From the NCBI RefSeq assembly GCF_018141005.1, contig NZ_CP046582.1, forward strand, positions 2,542,001-2,606,000: 64,000 bases of DNA, in the 5' to 3' direction. This document shows, piece after piece, positions 40,344-49,938 of this stretch. The translations under genes and the position numbers were made by a program. The DNA is from Erwinia sp. E602. Lineage in GTDB: Bacteria > Pseudomonadota > Gammaproteobacteria > Enterobacterales > Enterobacteriaceae. Within the stretch, counting starts at the first letter, position 1. Each line of letters starts with the position of its first letter. Below the pieces are notes generated by a model that saw only the letters and a program-made list of their open reading frames with translations, searched no databases and was not told the origin of the DNA.

Positions 40344-40976
40344 TCAGAACTTGTAGCCCGCCCCAAAGAAGAACACAAACGGGTTGATATGGGTATCGAT
40401 GCTCTGGCGCTGGTCACCGGCGTCAAAGCGCACTTTGGTGTTGATATCCATGTACCACAGCGAGGCGTTAAGCATCCAGCTGTCGTTCAGCTGGTAGTCG
40501 AGGCCCGCCTGACCGGCCACGCCCCAGGAATTTTTCACGCTGAGGTTGCTTAAGCCCGCTGCGCGGCCGGTCTGGTTAAAGTCGGTGTCGTAGAACATGG
40601 TGTAGTTGACGCCAACGCCAACGTACGGCTGCCACGGGCTGGTGTTGCCCATAAAGTACCACTGCGCCATCAGCGTTGGCGGCAGCTGGCGAACGGTGGC
40701 CAGCGTGCCGGTCGGCTGCAGGCCAACCTTGTGGCGGAACGGCGTGGCCCCGAGCAGCTCGATGCCGATGTTGTCGGTGGCCATATAAGTAAAGGTCAGG
40801 CCCAGCTGGGTGTCGTTGCTGACCTTAAATTCACCGAGGCCGAGCACGTCGTCAGAACCGCCGGTCGGGCGTACCGTGGCGGAACCGGCACGGATAAAGA
40901 AGTCGCCGGCCTGATGGGCGGAAGCCACCACCGGTAAAGAGGCGATGACCGCCAGCACTGCTGCTCTGAGTTTCAT
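40344..40976 (-). CDS. ompW: Outer membrane protein W
   Basis: A 210-residue eight-stranded beta barrel of the OmpW family with a Sec signal peptide (MKLRAAVLAVIASLPVVASA). The mature part starts HQAGDFFIRAGSATVRP and ends FFFGAGYKF, with the C-terminal Phe needed for barrel insertion. E. coli OmpW forms a small hydrophobic channel and receives colicin S4. The ATG at 40976 has AGGAGTG upstream. A perfect FNR box lies about 130 bp upstream, agreeing with known FNR activation of ompW. It is divergent from yciC, as in E. coli. Confidence 0.96.
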   Translation of the reverse strand: MKLRAAVLAVIASLPVVASAHQAGDFFIRAGSATVRPTGGSDDVLGLGEFKVSNDTQLGLTFTYMATDNIGIELLGATPFRHKVGLQPTGTLATVRQLPPTLMAQWYFMGNTSPWQPYVGVGVNYTMFYDTDFNQTGRAAGLSNLSVKNSWGVAGQAGLDYQLNDSWMLNASLWYMDINTKVRFDAGDQRQSIDTHINPFVFFFGAGYKF

Positions 40977-41294
40977 GATCACTCCTGTAAAAGTTCCACG
41001 GAAAGCCGTTAAGGCCACAAGAAATTGTTGCGACACAGGTTTACGCTCTTTTTTCGGAAAGGTCATGCAGATCATTTGCGGCAAAGTTGATATAAAACAA
41101 TGAGTTGATTTGGATCAATTTACAGATTTTTTTTCACCGCTAATTAAGACCGGATTCTGCCCACGCACCGCGGTGGGCCCCTCTTCTGCGCTAACACCGT
41201 CATTAATCAAAAGTTATGTCTATTCAGGTGCCAGCACCTTGCCGGAGCATGTACAATCCTCCGGTCTAAATCGGTTTTCTTTCAAGGAGAGTAC
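40977..41294. other. ompW-yciC divergent regulatory region
   Basis: About 320 bp without a gene, holding the promoters for ompW (leftward) and yciC (rightward). The clear element is the FNR box at 41105-41118. An AT-rich leftward stretch with AATGAT near 41074-41079 is a possible ompW -10 region. Confidence 0.7.
41105..41118. promoter_or_regulatory. FNR box upstream of ompW
   Basis: TTGATTTGGATCAA matches the FNR consensus TTGAT-N4-ATCAA at every position. FNR is the oxygen-sensing regulator known to activate ompW in enterobacteria. This predicts higher OmpW under low oxygen here. Confidence 0.82.
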
Positions 41295-42032
41295 ATGTCT
41301 ATCACGGCGGCCTCGCTATACCGTGACACCGGAAACTTTTTCCGCCACCAGTTAGTTACCATCGTGCTGATGGCGATGCTGACCTCGCTGATCAGCGTGA
41401 TGATCGGCCAGGCGCTGACGCCGGGAGCCGATCAGATGGCAATCCTCAGCCAGGGCGACGCCGGCTCGGCCGCCACGCTGATGGAGATGGTGCAGAATAT
41501 GTCGCCGGAGCAGCAGCAGGTTCTGCTGCGCGCCTCGGCGGCGGGCACCTTTGCCGCGCTGATCGGCAACGCCCTGCTGCTGGGCGGCATGCTGAGCCTG
41601 ATCCCGCTGGTCTCCGGCGGCCAGCGCATCAGCGCCCTGCGGGCGATCGGTGCCTCCGCGCCGATGCTGCCGCGCCTGCTGCTGCTGACCTTCCTGATGA
41701 CGCTGGTTATCCAGCTCGGCTTTATGGTGCTGGTACTGCCGGGGATTATCCTTGCGGTGCTGCTGGCGCTGTCGCCGATGATTATGGTCAATGAGAAGAT
41801 CGGCGTGTTTGCCGCCATGCGCGCCAGCCTGCGGCTGGTCTGGGGCCATGTGAAACTGGTCGCCCCGGCGGTGCTGCTGTGGATCGTCGCCAAGCTGATC
41901 CTGATGCTGCTGGCGTCGTCGCTGACCATACTGCCGGCCAACGTGGCATCGGTAGTGCTGAACGGCCTGAGCAACGTGGTCTCCGCGCTGCTGATTATCT
42001 ATCTGTCACGACTGACCATGTTGTTACGTTAA
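41295..42032 (+). CDS. yciC: YciC family inner membrane protein (UPF0259)
   Basis: A 245-residue multi-pass membrane protein, similar in length to E. coli YciC (247). Hydrophobic segments are plain: LVTIVLMAMLTSLISVMIG, then FAALIGNALLLGGMLSLIPL, LMTLVIQLGFMVLVLPGIIL and near the C-terminus VASVVLNGLSNVVSALLIIY. The exact biochemical role is not known. In E. coli it lies next to yciB and yciA, as here, and links to envelope phospholipid phenotypes of the AsmA-type proteins have been reported. The start codon has GGAGAGTAC upstream. Confidence 0.93.
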   Translation: MSITAASLYRDTGNFFRHQLVTIVLMAMLTSLISVMIGQALTPGADQMAILSQGDAGSAATLMEMVQNMSPEQQQVLLRASAAGTFAALIGNALLLGGMLSLIPLVSGGQRISALRAIGASAPMLPRLLLLTFLMTLVIQLGFMVLVLPGIILAVLLALSPMIMVNEKIGVFAAMRASLRLVWGHVKLVAPAVLLWIVAKLILMLLASSLTILPANVASVVLNGLSNVVSALLIIYLSRLTMLLR

Positions 42033-42108
42033 TTGTGCGGGAATGCCTCGACAGGAGGCATTTTCCTGGATGATGATAACGCATGTCCGTCCGTAATCTG
42101 GAAGCCCT

Positions 42109-42648
42109 ATGAAGCAGTTACTCGACTTTATCCCGCTGGTCGTCTTCTTTGTGTTCTACAAGATGTACGACATTTTTGTTGCCTCCGGCGCGCTTATCGT
42201 CGCCTCGGCGCTGGCGCTGGCCGCCGGCTGGATGATCTACCGCAAGGTGGAAAAGATGAGCCTGGTGACCTTTGGCCTGGTGGCGGTGTTCGGCACCCTG
42301 ACCATCGCGCTGCATAACCCGGACTTTATCAAGTGGAAAGTGACCATTATCTACGGTCTGTTCACCCTCGCGCTGCTGTTCAGCCACTTCTTTATGCAGC
42401 AACCGCTGATCCAGAAGATGCTGGGCAAAGAGCTGCAGCTGCCCGCGTTTGCGTGGCGTCGCCTGAACCTGGCCTGGGCGCTGTTCTTCTTTGTCTGCGG
42501 CCTGGCGAACATCTACGTCGCCTTCTGGCTGTCGCAGGATGTGTGGATGAACTTTAAGGTGTTCGGCCTGACGGCGCTGACGCTGCTGTTTACCCTGCTC
42601 AGCGGGATCTATATCTACCGCTTAATGCCACAACAAGAAGAAAAATAA
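42109..42648 (+). CDS. yciB: Inner membrane protein YciB (intracellular septation protein A)
   Basis: A 179-residue protein, the E. coli length. It starts [20 protein letters not shown] and contains [20 protein letters not shown], sequences typical of the YciB/IspA family with five membrane segments. YciB is linked to cell-envelope synthesis and septation. It lies 76 bp after yciC and is followed by a terminator. Confidence 0.96.
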   Translation: MKQLLDFIPLVVFFVFYKMYDIFVASGALIVASALALAAGWMIYRKVEKMSLVTFGLVAVFGTLTIALHNPDFIKWKVTIIYGLFTLALLFSHFFMQQPLIQKMLGKELQLPAFAWRRLNLAWALFFFVCGLANIYVAFWLSQDVWMNFKVFGLTALTLLFTLLSGIYIYRLMPQQEEK

Positions 42649-42656
42649 GCTGCCAG

Positions 42657-42682
42657 TCCCGCTATTCTGAGCGGGATTTTTT
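42657..42682 (+). terminator. Terminator after yciB
   Basis: TCCCGCT (42657-42663) pairs with AGCGGGA (42670-42676), loop of six bases, then T residues to 42682. Confidence 0.9.
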
Positions 42683-42760
42683 ACTCCCTCCCTTAACTGC
42701 GCACTCTGCCCTCATCCCGGCGGCAGAGGCGTGTCACAGGGAATTAACCGGAAGCAAACC

Positions 42761-43180
42761 ATGAGCGAAGCAGTTCGAACACCACAGGGCGAGATGGTGC
42801 TGCGCACCCTGGCCATGCCGGCGGATACCAACGCCAACGGCGATATCTTTGGCGGCTGGCTGATGTCACAGATGGATATGGGCGGCGCCATCCTCGCCAA
42901 AGAGATTGCCGGCGGGCGCGTGGTCACCGTGCGTGCCGACGGTATGACCTTTCTGAAACCGGTGGCGGTCGGCGACGTGGTCAGCTGCCACGCCCGCTGC
43001 ATCCGCACCGGCACCAGCTCGATGACCATTAATATTGAAGTGTGGATCAAGAAGGTGTCATCGGAGCCGATCGGCCAGCGCTACTGCACCACCGAGGCGG
43101 TATTTTTCTATGTTGCCGTGGATAATGAAGGCAAACCGCGCCCGCTGCCCGAGGACAAACAGCAGCTCGAGGATAACTGA
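42761..43180 (+). CDS. yciA: Acyl-CoA thioesterase YciA
   Basis: A 139-residue hotdog-fold thioesterase that hydrolyses acyl-CoA to free fatty acid and CoA in the cytoplasm. LRTLAMPADTNANGDIFGGW has the family active-site Asn/Asp region, followed by LMSQMDMGGAILAKEIAGGR. The ATG at 42761 is chosen for its family-typical start MSEAVRTPQGEMVLRTLAMP; a GTG further upstream is possible. In E. coli the next gene is tonB; here a terminator and the converging T6SS operon follow. Confidence 0.95.
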   Translation: MSEAVRTPQGEMVLRTLAMPADTNANGDIFGGWLMSQMDMGGAILAKEIAGGRVVTVRADGMTFLKPVAVGDVVSCHARCIRTGTSSMTINIEVWIKKVSSEPIGQRYCTTEAVFFYVAVDNEGKPRPLPEDKQQLEDN

Positions 43181-43229
43181 AGCCTGATGTCCTCTCCGTG
43201 CGGACGAACCGCCTTACGGCACGGTGAAT

Positions 43230-43260
43230 AAAACGCCTGAAAAGTGCTTTCAGGCGTTTT
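43230..43260. terminator. Bidirectional terminator between yciA and the T6SS operon
   Basis: AAAACGCCTGAAA (43230-43242) pairs perfectly with TTTCAGGCGTTTT (43248-43260). The T runs at both ends suit termination from both sides. Confidence 0.92.
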
Positions 43261-43301
43261 CAGGCATCACGTTAAGCCCGTATCAGCATCGGTTACCCGC
43301 T

Positions 43302-43655
43302 CTACAGCCTGGGTTTACCCTGCAGAAATGCCGGATCCTCCGCCGGGAAGCCGCGGGCAAGGGTGTCCCGCAGATCGTTCTTCTGCTGGTTAAAATCGGC
43401 CGTCACCTCCTGCCGCTGCATCGCCTGATGCGCATCCAGATTACTTTGCAGGCTGGCGAAGGTTTTCTCCATCTGCTCCATCATCTGCCGGCAGCTCTGG
43501 CTGGTGCTGTCCATCACCGCGCTGGCCGAGTCGCTTCCTGACAAATTCATGCCGCTGACCCCGGACATAAACTGTTCGGAAAGTGACGCTTGCGCCCCCT
43601 GGACGTGGCTCATGGCGGCTTCGATGGTGGCAATAATTGCTTTGGGATCTAACAT
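43302..43655 (-). CDS. Small helical protein at the end of the T6SS operon
   Basis: A 117-residue protein starting MLDPKAIIATIEAAMSHVQG, with AGGAGAG before the ATG at 43655. It is almost wholly helical and polar (SQSCRQMMEQMEKTFASLQS), with a Ser/Gly-rich stretch about residues 32-50. No family is recognised. It lies 55 bp after tssM in the same direction, so it is cotranscribed and may be a T6SS accessory protein. No toxin motif is visible. Confidence 0.65.
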   Translation of the reverse strand: MLDPKAIIATIEAAMSHVQGAQASLSEQFMSGVSGMNLSGSDSASAVMDSTSQSCRQMMEQMEKTFASLQSNLDAHQAMQRQEVTADFNQQKNDLRDTLARGFPAEDPAFLQGKPRL

Positions 43656-43710
43656 AGTTTTCTCTCTCCTTGATAACACTCACGTATAAGCTGACCACCC
43701 GGCCAGCCCG

Positions 43711-46700
43711 TTACAGGGCCTGCGGGCAGCTGAAGTTGCCCAGTGCCCGCGACCACAGTGGAAAATCTTTCATCGTGGAACGCAGCTCCACCAGCAGGCT
43801 GCCGCTGACGCCCGCCATCCGCATCCGCAGCTGACGCCGGTTGCCGTCAACCGGCATGACGTCGCTGGCGTCGTACAGGTGAAACAGCGCCCAGGGGCCT
43901 TCAAACAGGGCGGTGTGGATATCTCCCTGTGCGGTTTTAAAGCTCAGCCGGATATAGCTGCCGCCTTTCGGCCCCGGCCAGTCGATACGTACCGGCTGAG
44001 ACTCACCGATAGCGTACTCAATTGGCTGGCCATCAATATCCAGCGTGGCGCGGGCAATGTCAGACGAGAGGCTGACCGGGCGGATAAACAGGGTAAAGGC
44101 GGGACGCTCGCCGCCGGCGAAGAAGGTTTCACGGATTTTCGCCGCATTCTCAAATGCCCGCACCGTGGCCGCGTTAATCGCCCCGCCGTCGCGGGCCTTC
44201 CAGGGGTCGGCATTAATATCAATCAGGTCGGCCAGCTGGCTGTCGAAGAAGGTTTTCATTGCCCCACCGGGGCCAAACAGGCGGGCAAAGTCGTCAATGC
44301 CCACTTCAGTGCGTGCGTTTCGCGAAAACGGATAACGACGGCTGACGGTGCTGTTACATAAACCCGACGCCAGCGACGAGGCCCCTTTACCGATGCTCAG
44401 ACGGTTCTGCCGCTGGCTTTCATGGCTGCCCTGCTGGATCAGATCCATCACCACGCTGCGGATCGGTTCCGGCTGCCGGGCGGCATCCAGCCTGGCGCGC
44501 TCCAGCCCCCCCTGCGGCAGCCGCTGACCGCTGTGCTGTGAGGTCGCCAGCGCGGAGAGCTGGTTAAACAGCTCGTCAAACAGGCGCGTCAGCGGATCGC
44601 CAGCGGTGCGGTTAGCCTGTGACAGCGCCAGGCCGGTACGCCGTAGCGTCAGAAAACGGTCTTCCACCGCGTCTTCCGGCGTCAGGCGGAAGCGGCTTCG
44701 CTCCCCGCTCAGTTCATCCACCACGTCGCGCTTTTGCCGTTCGAAGCGATAGCGCTGGCGGTCAAACCAGCTGGTTGCCCCGGCCGAATCTTTCCCGGTC
44801 AGGCTGGTTTCACGCGTGGCAAAGCGCACCAGGTTAGCCAGTGAAGAAGAAGGATCCCCCAGCTGACGCGCCAGCTGGGCGGCATCCTCCAGGCCATTGA
44901 CCGGCCGGGCGCGAATATCCGTGAGGAAGGCGCTCCAGCCGTTGGCATACTCCAGCAGGTAGAGCTTACGCGCTTCATCCGCCAGCTTCTGCCCTGACAA
45001 TAGCGTCCTGACGTTGTCGGCGCTGCCGCTGCTGCCCATTACCCAGGCCTGCTCTTTAATGACGCTTTCCGCCATCGGTTGTACCTGCGGCAGGAACAGG
45101 TCGCGGTAGCTGGCGCGGGTGTAAAATTTGCTGACCGCCACATCGCTGACCGTGGCCTGGCTTTTGCGGCGCAGGGTCAGCGTAACGTCCGATCCGGCCG
45201 CCAGGGCCAGCGTGATATCCGGCAGAACTGAATCGGCCAGGCTCTGTTCAACGCGGCGCACGACGCGCTGCTGCAGCGGGATAGCAGCCGCTTTACCCCG
45301 CGCCCGCCGCACCAGCGCGTCATCGGCTTTCATCGCCGGTGTGCCAGCGGAAGCAAACAGCTGCCGCAGATGATAACGGAACAGGCGTTTGTCCATGCCG
45401 CCCCCCTGCTGCGGGGCAAAGCGATCCCAGCGGGCCATAAACCAGCTGACCAGCGCGTCCGCCTCACGGTGCTGCGGCTCTGCCAGCATCAGGTAGACTT
45501 TCAGCGTGCTGTAAACATCGTCATCCTTTGCGGCCGTGTCCTGCGCCAGCGACCAGGCGACATAATTCTCTACCGCGGGCCAGAAAAACGTCCGCAGATG
45601 GCGCTGATAGCTGTGCCGCGAGGCCTCGTTGACCAGCCGGTGTTCAAAGTAAGGGTTGGCCGTCGGTGAAGGCTGCGCCTGCAGCTGTACGTTCATATAG
45701 TCGAGCTGACCGTAAGCCACGACCAGACCGTCGCCGACCCGGTTGGTCACCGGCACCTCGACGGAGAGCCGGCGACTCTCATCAAAACGGGCAGCGACCC
45801 ATGCGATATAGTCATTTTCCCAGGCGTAGCGGCTTACCAGTAGTCCGGCGGCAGCGGCTAACAGCAGCAGCACGGCGGCATAGTTTGCCACCCTGCGCCA
45901 CCGCACGCCCGCCGGCACGTTGCCGTGGTTGCGCAGCGGCAGATAGCGGCGGGCGATTGCCTGTTGCCAGGCGGCGTTGTAAAGGATTCCGGCAGGCCTC
46001 GCTGCGTCAGGATTGCTGCCACCGGCAGCGGCATTGTCTTCGCCCAGCGTGCGCGTGCTGCCCAGCCACACCTGCTGCAGGCGGGCCATGTAGCCCCGCG
46101 AGGACGCAGGGAAGATCTGTTCCAGCAGGCTGAACAGCGGCCTGCCAAGCGCGCCGAGCGCCTCGATAAGAAACAGCAGCTGCTGGCGCTGCTGCACCGA
46201 TGAAATGTCATGCAGCCGCTCCAGCGTATACTGACTCACGCGGCTGACCATCTGCTGGTAACCCTGTTCAGCGACAGGCCAGTTCTGTAACCCGCTGTTG
46301 CCGGGAGGCACGCTGAAACCGAGGCCTTTCTGCAACAGATCCGCGCTGAGCAGCGTCAGCAGCGTCTCGCCACCGGTCAGCCTATCGAGATGGGTGAGCA
46401 TCAGGTACACCGGCTGATCGCTGCAGGCCAGCAGGGGGATCTCCAGCAGCCGGACGCGTAAGGCATCCGCCAGCGATTTGCGTTCGTTCAGCGAGGCATG
46501 CAGGATTTCATGCGCGTTCAGGCAGAGGAAAACGCCGTCCAGCACCGGACGTTTGCGAAAGCGGCGCAATAGCCTGAACAGCTGCGGAAGCCCTGTTGCC
46601 GTCTCATCACTCAGGCCGTTAAGCTGCACCCAGTCACCGGCGGTGTCGATCCACACCGCCTGCTCCGTCAGCCACCAGTTGCAATCCCGGGTCGGCCCAG

Positions 46701-47172
46701 GCTCCACGGTCGACGTCATGCCGTAGTGCCCGGCAAATATAAACCGCCGATCGCTCTCGCTCAGCAGTGCGGTTTTGCCACTGCCGGCTGGCCCGAGGAT
46801 CATAAACCACGGGCGGTCGTCCAGGTAACGCTGAAAAACACGATAGCGCAGCCGCTGCCAGCCGCTGCGCTGTTGCGCCAGGCCGGCACTTTTCAGGGTG
46901 CTCATGGCATCATAAAACCGCTGGCTGACCCGATCGCGCGCGCGGCTCTTTTCCGGGGCAGAACGCCTGGCCTGCGCCTGGCGGAACAGCCCGCCGGTAA
47001 ACTGCGCGATCCACGGCCAGACTGCCCGCAGGATCAGGGCGGTAATCAGCAGCAGCCGGACAACAACGCTGCTCAGAGGCCGCCAGCTGCCGACGGAAAC
47101 CAGCGGCCCGATCCACCAGATAATGGCGCTCAGCAGCAGCGCCAGCAGCAAAATAAACGTTCGCCGTAACAT
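43711..47172 (-). CDS. tssM: T6SS membrane complex protein TssM (IcmF)
   Basis: An 1153-residue inner-membrane protein that spans the periplasm in the trans-envelope complex. Membrane segments lie at about 4-24, 37-54 and 430-455 (NYAAVLLLLAAAAGLLVSRY). Between the second and third is a cytoplasmic NTPase-like domain with an intact Walker A (GPAGSGKTALL, 127-137). The long periplasmic part ends in a beta domain with GPKGGSYIRLSF. It partners TssL, whose gene ends 10 bp upstream. Confidence 0.96.
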   Translation of the reverse strand: MLRRTFILLLALLLSAIIWWIGPLVSVGSWRPLSSVVVRLLLITALILRAVWPWIAQFTGGLFRQAQARRSAPEKSRARDRVSQRFYDAMSTLKSAGLAQQRSGWQRLRYRVFQRYLDDRPWFMILGPAGSGKTALLSESDRRFIFAGHYGMTSTVEPGPTRDCNWWLTEQAVWIDTAGDWVQLNGLSDETATGLPQLFRLLRRFRKRPVLDGVFLCLNAHEILHASLNERKSLADALRVRLLEIPLLACSDQPVYLMLTHLDRLTGGETLLTLLSADLLQKGLGFSVPPGNSGLQNWPVAEQGYQQMVSRVSQYTLERLHDISSVQQRQQLLFLIEALGALGRPLFSLLEQIFPASSRGYMARLQQVWLGSTRTLGEDNAAAGGSNPDAARPAGILYNAAWQQAIARRYLPLRNHGNVPAGVRWRRVANYAAVLLLLAAAAGLLVSRYAWENDYIAWVAARFDESRRLSVEVPVTNRVGDGLVVAYGQLDYMNVQLQAQPSPTANPYFEHRLVNEASRHSYQRHLRTFFWPAVENYVAWSLAQDTAAKDDDVYSTLKVYLMLAEPQHREADALVSWFMARWDRFAPQQGGGMDKRLFRYHLRQLFASAGTPAMKADDALVRRARGKAAAIPLQQRVVRRVEQSLADSVLPDITLALAAGSDVTLTLRRKSQATVSDVAVSKFYTRASYRDLFLPQVQPMAESVIKEQAWVMGSSGSADNVRTLLSGQKLADEARKLYLLEYANGWSAFLTDIRARPVNGLEDAAQLARQLGDPSSSLANLVRFATRETSLTGKDSAGATSWFDRQRYRFERQKRDVVDELSGERSRFRLTPEDAVEDRFLTLRRTGLALSQANRTAGDPLTRLFDELFNQLSALATSQHSGQRLPQGGLERARLDAARQPEPIRSVVMDLIQQGSHESQRQNRLSIGKGASSLASGLCNSTVSRRYPFSRNARTEVGIDDFARLFGPGGAMKTFFDSQLADLIDINADPWKARDGGAINAATVRAFENAAKIRETFFAGGERPAFTLFIRPVSLSSDIARATLDIDGQPIEYAIGESQPVRIDWPGPKGGSYIRLSFKTAQGDIHTALFEGPWALFHLYDASDVMPVDGNRRQLRMRMAGVSGSLLVELRSTMKDFPLWSRALGNFSCPQAL

Positions 47173-47181
47173 AGCACTTCC

Positions 47182-48546
47182 TTATGGTGTCTGACGTCTC
47201 TTCTCACGGATGTCGCGCAACAGCTGTCTGACGTCACTGTTATCCTCGCCATCCGCGCCACTATGGCCGTTGTCGCGATGGCCAATCTTCCACAGAATAT
47301 CGACACGCCGGTTCTTACTGCGCCCCTGCGGGGTGGCATTATCACCGATCGGCTCGCTCTCGCCTTTTCCCAGCGACACGATCGCCCTCGGCACCCCGTC
47401 CGCCGGTTGCATCACCGCGCGTAATACGCTGGCCACGGTTGCCGCCCGGGCGGCAGAGAGTCTCTGGTTCGAGTCCCGGGTATTGTTTCTGAAAGGCTGG
47501 CTGTCGGTGTGGCCGATGACCTCGAGATCCCCGGGCCAGGGAGCCAACGCTTCGCCCAGTCGTTCAATGTTACGCCTGCGCTGAAAATCGGCGGAAAGCA
47601 CGGATTTTCCGGTGGCAAACGCCCCGTCCGAGGTAAAAATCAGCAGCCAGCCGCGCGGATCTTCCCTCACCTCCAGCCAGCCTTCGCTGAGAATGCGTGG
47701 CAGAGGCTGGGGTAACGTAGCCATCAGGTTGATGCGCCGGGGTGCAGCAGGCGTCCACGCGAGGATCGCGCTACGCAGCGCGCGGGAGGCATCATGCAGA
47801 GACCAGGCGGCGATGCCCCAGGCCGTCAGTAACAGCAGTACGCCGCCACAGAACAGGTGGCGCGGCCGCAGCCGCCTGACCTTACGTGGAGGGCTAATAT
47901 CTTCAACCTGTGCCAGACTTTGCAGCGGGTCCTGGCCGTACAGCAGCTTGTCCAGCTGATGCCGCAAGTCCGCCAGCAGCACGATTCCGCGCTCCATGAT
48001 GCGGTACTTCCCGGTAAACCCGAGGGAGAGGATCAGGTCGTAGAAAGCGAGAATGTCGCCGTGCTTTTCAGGTTCGCGACAGTACTGTTGCAGGTGTTCA
48101 AAGCATTTTTCACCTCCCCAGGCATTCTGATAAAACTCCACGCCCAGCGTGATGCCCAGCGCATCCTTGCTTTTGGTATCCCCGAGGGTTTCATCAATAC
48201 AGGAATAGAGCAGATAGACCAGGCGGTGGATATCATCCGCCGGATACCGTACCTGCAGCACCTGCTGAAAGAGATGTGCTTCGCGGATAAACTGAGCACG
48301 CGTGGCTCCGCCATCGTCCTGCTGATGGCCGCGATTGCGTTCCATCAGCAGCAGCGCGGGCATCGCCGCCTTGATGATCGGATTAGTCCAGCTTCCGCAG
48401 CTGTTCCCCGGGCGGGCCAGCGCGCTGCGTGGCGCGATCGCCGCCGGGTCGCCGTCAGCCATCACGGCGGCGAATGTCTCCGCACCGTCGCCCGGTTTGA
48501 CGCCACCCGCGATCACGGCATTCATCCTGCGCTCAGCGTTACTCAT
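47182..48546 (-). CDS. tssL: T6SS protein TssL with OmpA-like peptidoglycan-binding domain
   Basis: A 454-residue protein. Residues about 50-225 are the cytoplasmic DotU/TssL domain (YPADDIHRLVYLLYSCIDET and GEKCFEHLQQYCREPEKHGD), and one membrane segment follows near 235-255 (LFCGGVLLLLTAWGIAAWSL). A C-terminal OmpA-like domain (about 320-445) carries IGHTDSQPFR, RLSAARAATVA and GRSKNRRVDI, so the protein itself can hold peptidoglycan. Its start overlaps the tssK stop by 4 nt. Such an extended TssL may anchor the complex without a separate TagL protein. Confidence 0.96.
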   Translation of the reverse strand: MSNAERRMNAVIAGGVKPGDGAETFAAVMADGDPAAIAPRSALARPGNSCGSWTNPIIKAAMPALLLMERNRGHQQDDGGATRAQFIREAHLFQQVLQVRYPADDIHRLVYLLYSCIDETLGDTKSKDALGITLGVEFYQNAWGGEKCFEHLQQYCREPEKHGDILAFYDLILSLGFTGKYRIMERGIVLLADLRHQLDKLLYGQDPLQSLAQVEDISPPRKVRRLRPRHLFCGGVLLLLTAWGIAAWSLHDASRALRSAILAWTPAAPRRINLMATLPQPLPRILSEGWLEVREDPRGWLLIFTSDGAFATGKSVLSADFQRRRNIERLGEALAPWPGDLEVIGHTDSQPFRNNTRDSNQRLSAARAATVASVLRAVMQPADGVPRAIVSLGKGESEPIGDNATPQGRSKNRRVDILWKIGHRDNGHSGADGEDNSDVRQLLRDIREKRRQTP

Positions 48547-49904
48547 CCAATTCGTCCCTGGCGCAGGCCCCAGCTGTCAATACGCAGCTCCGGGAAGTCG
48601 CCGACGATACTCAGCGCCATCGCGGGCCCCGCCATCATCTCCCGGTAGAGCGGGTCTGCGGTGTCGGTTTCGAAATAGACGCTGTTCGGGTACCAGGGCA
48701 CATGCCTCGGCGGCGTTGACATCGGCATAATGCGCGCGCCCGGCAGCTGCAGGTCGATCAGGTGAACGATTTTTTCCACCGGCCCCAGTTTCACCTGCGC
48801 CGGGAAATAGCTGCGCAGAATATCACCCGGTAAGGCGGAGCTGACGGCAAACACCACTTTTTCCAGCCTCAGCTGGCCGTCGTTCTGGCACACCAGGATA
48901 TTGTCGCCACGCTCGCTGAAGTTCAGGGCCACGGCAGGCGCTTCGATTATCAGTGACAACGCCCGCCTGATCGCCTGCATTAACGGAAAGAAGCAGCGGT
49001 GTGGCGCACCGTGCTGATAATGAAGGTCGCTGCGGGCCCACGTTTTCTCACCGTCGGGGATGATGCTCAGCCGGCCCAGCAGCCCAAGCAGCGCCTGGTA
49101 AAGTTTTTCCGGATGGGTTTGCGGGCTTTCCAGCAGATGGCTGAAGCGCAGTTGATATTCGCTGAGCAGCTGCAACAGCAGCAGTTCCAGCAGTTCCGAC
49201 AGCCCCCCGACCGCCGCGGGCACGTCGGCGCGGGACACATTTTCCAGCCGCTGGGTAATCAGCCCAAGAAGCTCCGTCGTGGCCGCCACCAGCCAGCGGG
49301 AGGCATGCACATCCAGCAGAGGGGGCAGTATCTCCTCGGCCAGCTGTACCCGGCCATCACGCTGTCGGTCCGCTATCATCGCGATCGCCAGCGACGACTC
49401 GGCGCTGCTGACCTCCTCCTGCAGCAGCAGCCGGCAGTTCAGCCGCCCCAGCTCCAGCGTGACCGTGCGCGGCGAGCCTTCGCTGCTGACGCCGAGGTTA
49501 CTGTCGGCGATATCGGCGTCCGTGGTGTTAAAGCGGCTTTTTTCACTCTGACGGTTAAGATCCATCAGCGGAACGCCGGGCAGGTCCATCATCACCGCCA
49601 GGCAGATGCATTTGCCCCGGCTGTTTTCATCCACCACCAGCGGCAGCGGTAAGGGAGCATCGTCCGGCAGGCTGAACGGCGTGCCGTCCGGGAAAATACC
49701 CCGCGCGCGGGTCAGGGCGAATTTACCCTGCTCCAGCAGCGAGTGATTGATCTCAATCTGGCTGAAGCCCCAGTGGAAGGGCTCCAGCGCGTCCACCCGC
49801 TGGTTGATGCGGTGCTCAAAGAAACGTTCCTGCTGCTGAAAATGCTGGGGTTCCATCAGCATGCCTTCAACCCAGGCGATACGTTGTGTAGAAAATCGTT
49901 CCAT
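48543..49904 (-). CDS. tssK: T6SS baseplate protein TssK
   Basis: A 453-residue baseplate subunit that links the baseplate to the TssL/TssM membrane complex. The start MERFSTQRIAWVEGMLMEPQ and the next HFQQQERFFEHRINQRV are characteristic. Other family features are LLEQGKFALTRARGIFPDGT and PRHVPWYPNSVYFETD near the C-terminal head. The gene follows the PAAR-like gene by 34 bp and overlaps tssL by 4 nt. Confidence 0.96.
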   Translation of the reverse strand: MERFSTQRIAWVEGMLMEPQHFQQQERFFEHRINQRVDALEPFHWGFSQIEINHSLLEQGKFALTRARGIFPDGTPFSLPDDAPLPLPLVVDENSRGKCICLAVMMDLPGVPLMDLNRQSEKSRFNTTDADIADSNLGVSSEGSPRTVTLELGRLNCRLLLQEEVSSAESSLAIAMIADRQRDGRVQLAEEILPPLLDVHASRWLVAATTELLGLITQRLENVSRADVPAAVGGLSELLELLLLQLLSEYQLRFSHLLESPQTHPEKLYQALLGLLGRLSIIPDGEKTWARSDLHYQHGAPHRCFFPLMQAIRRALSLIIEAPAVALNFSERGDNILVCQNDGQLRLEKVVFAVSSALPGDILRSYFPAQVKLGPVEKIVHLIDLQLPGARIMPMSTPPRHVPWYPNSVYFETDTADPLYREMMAGPAMALSIVGDFPELRIDSWGLRQGRIG

Positions 49905-49938
49905 TAGCTGCTCCCTGCGTCAGTCTGTCTGGTGTCCA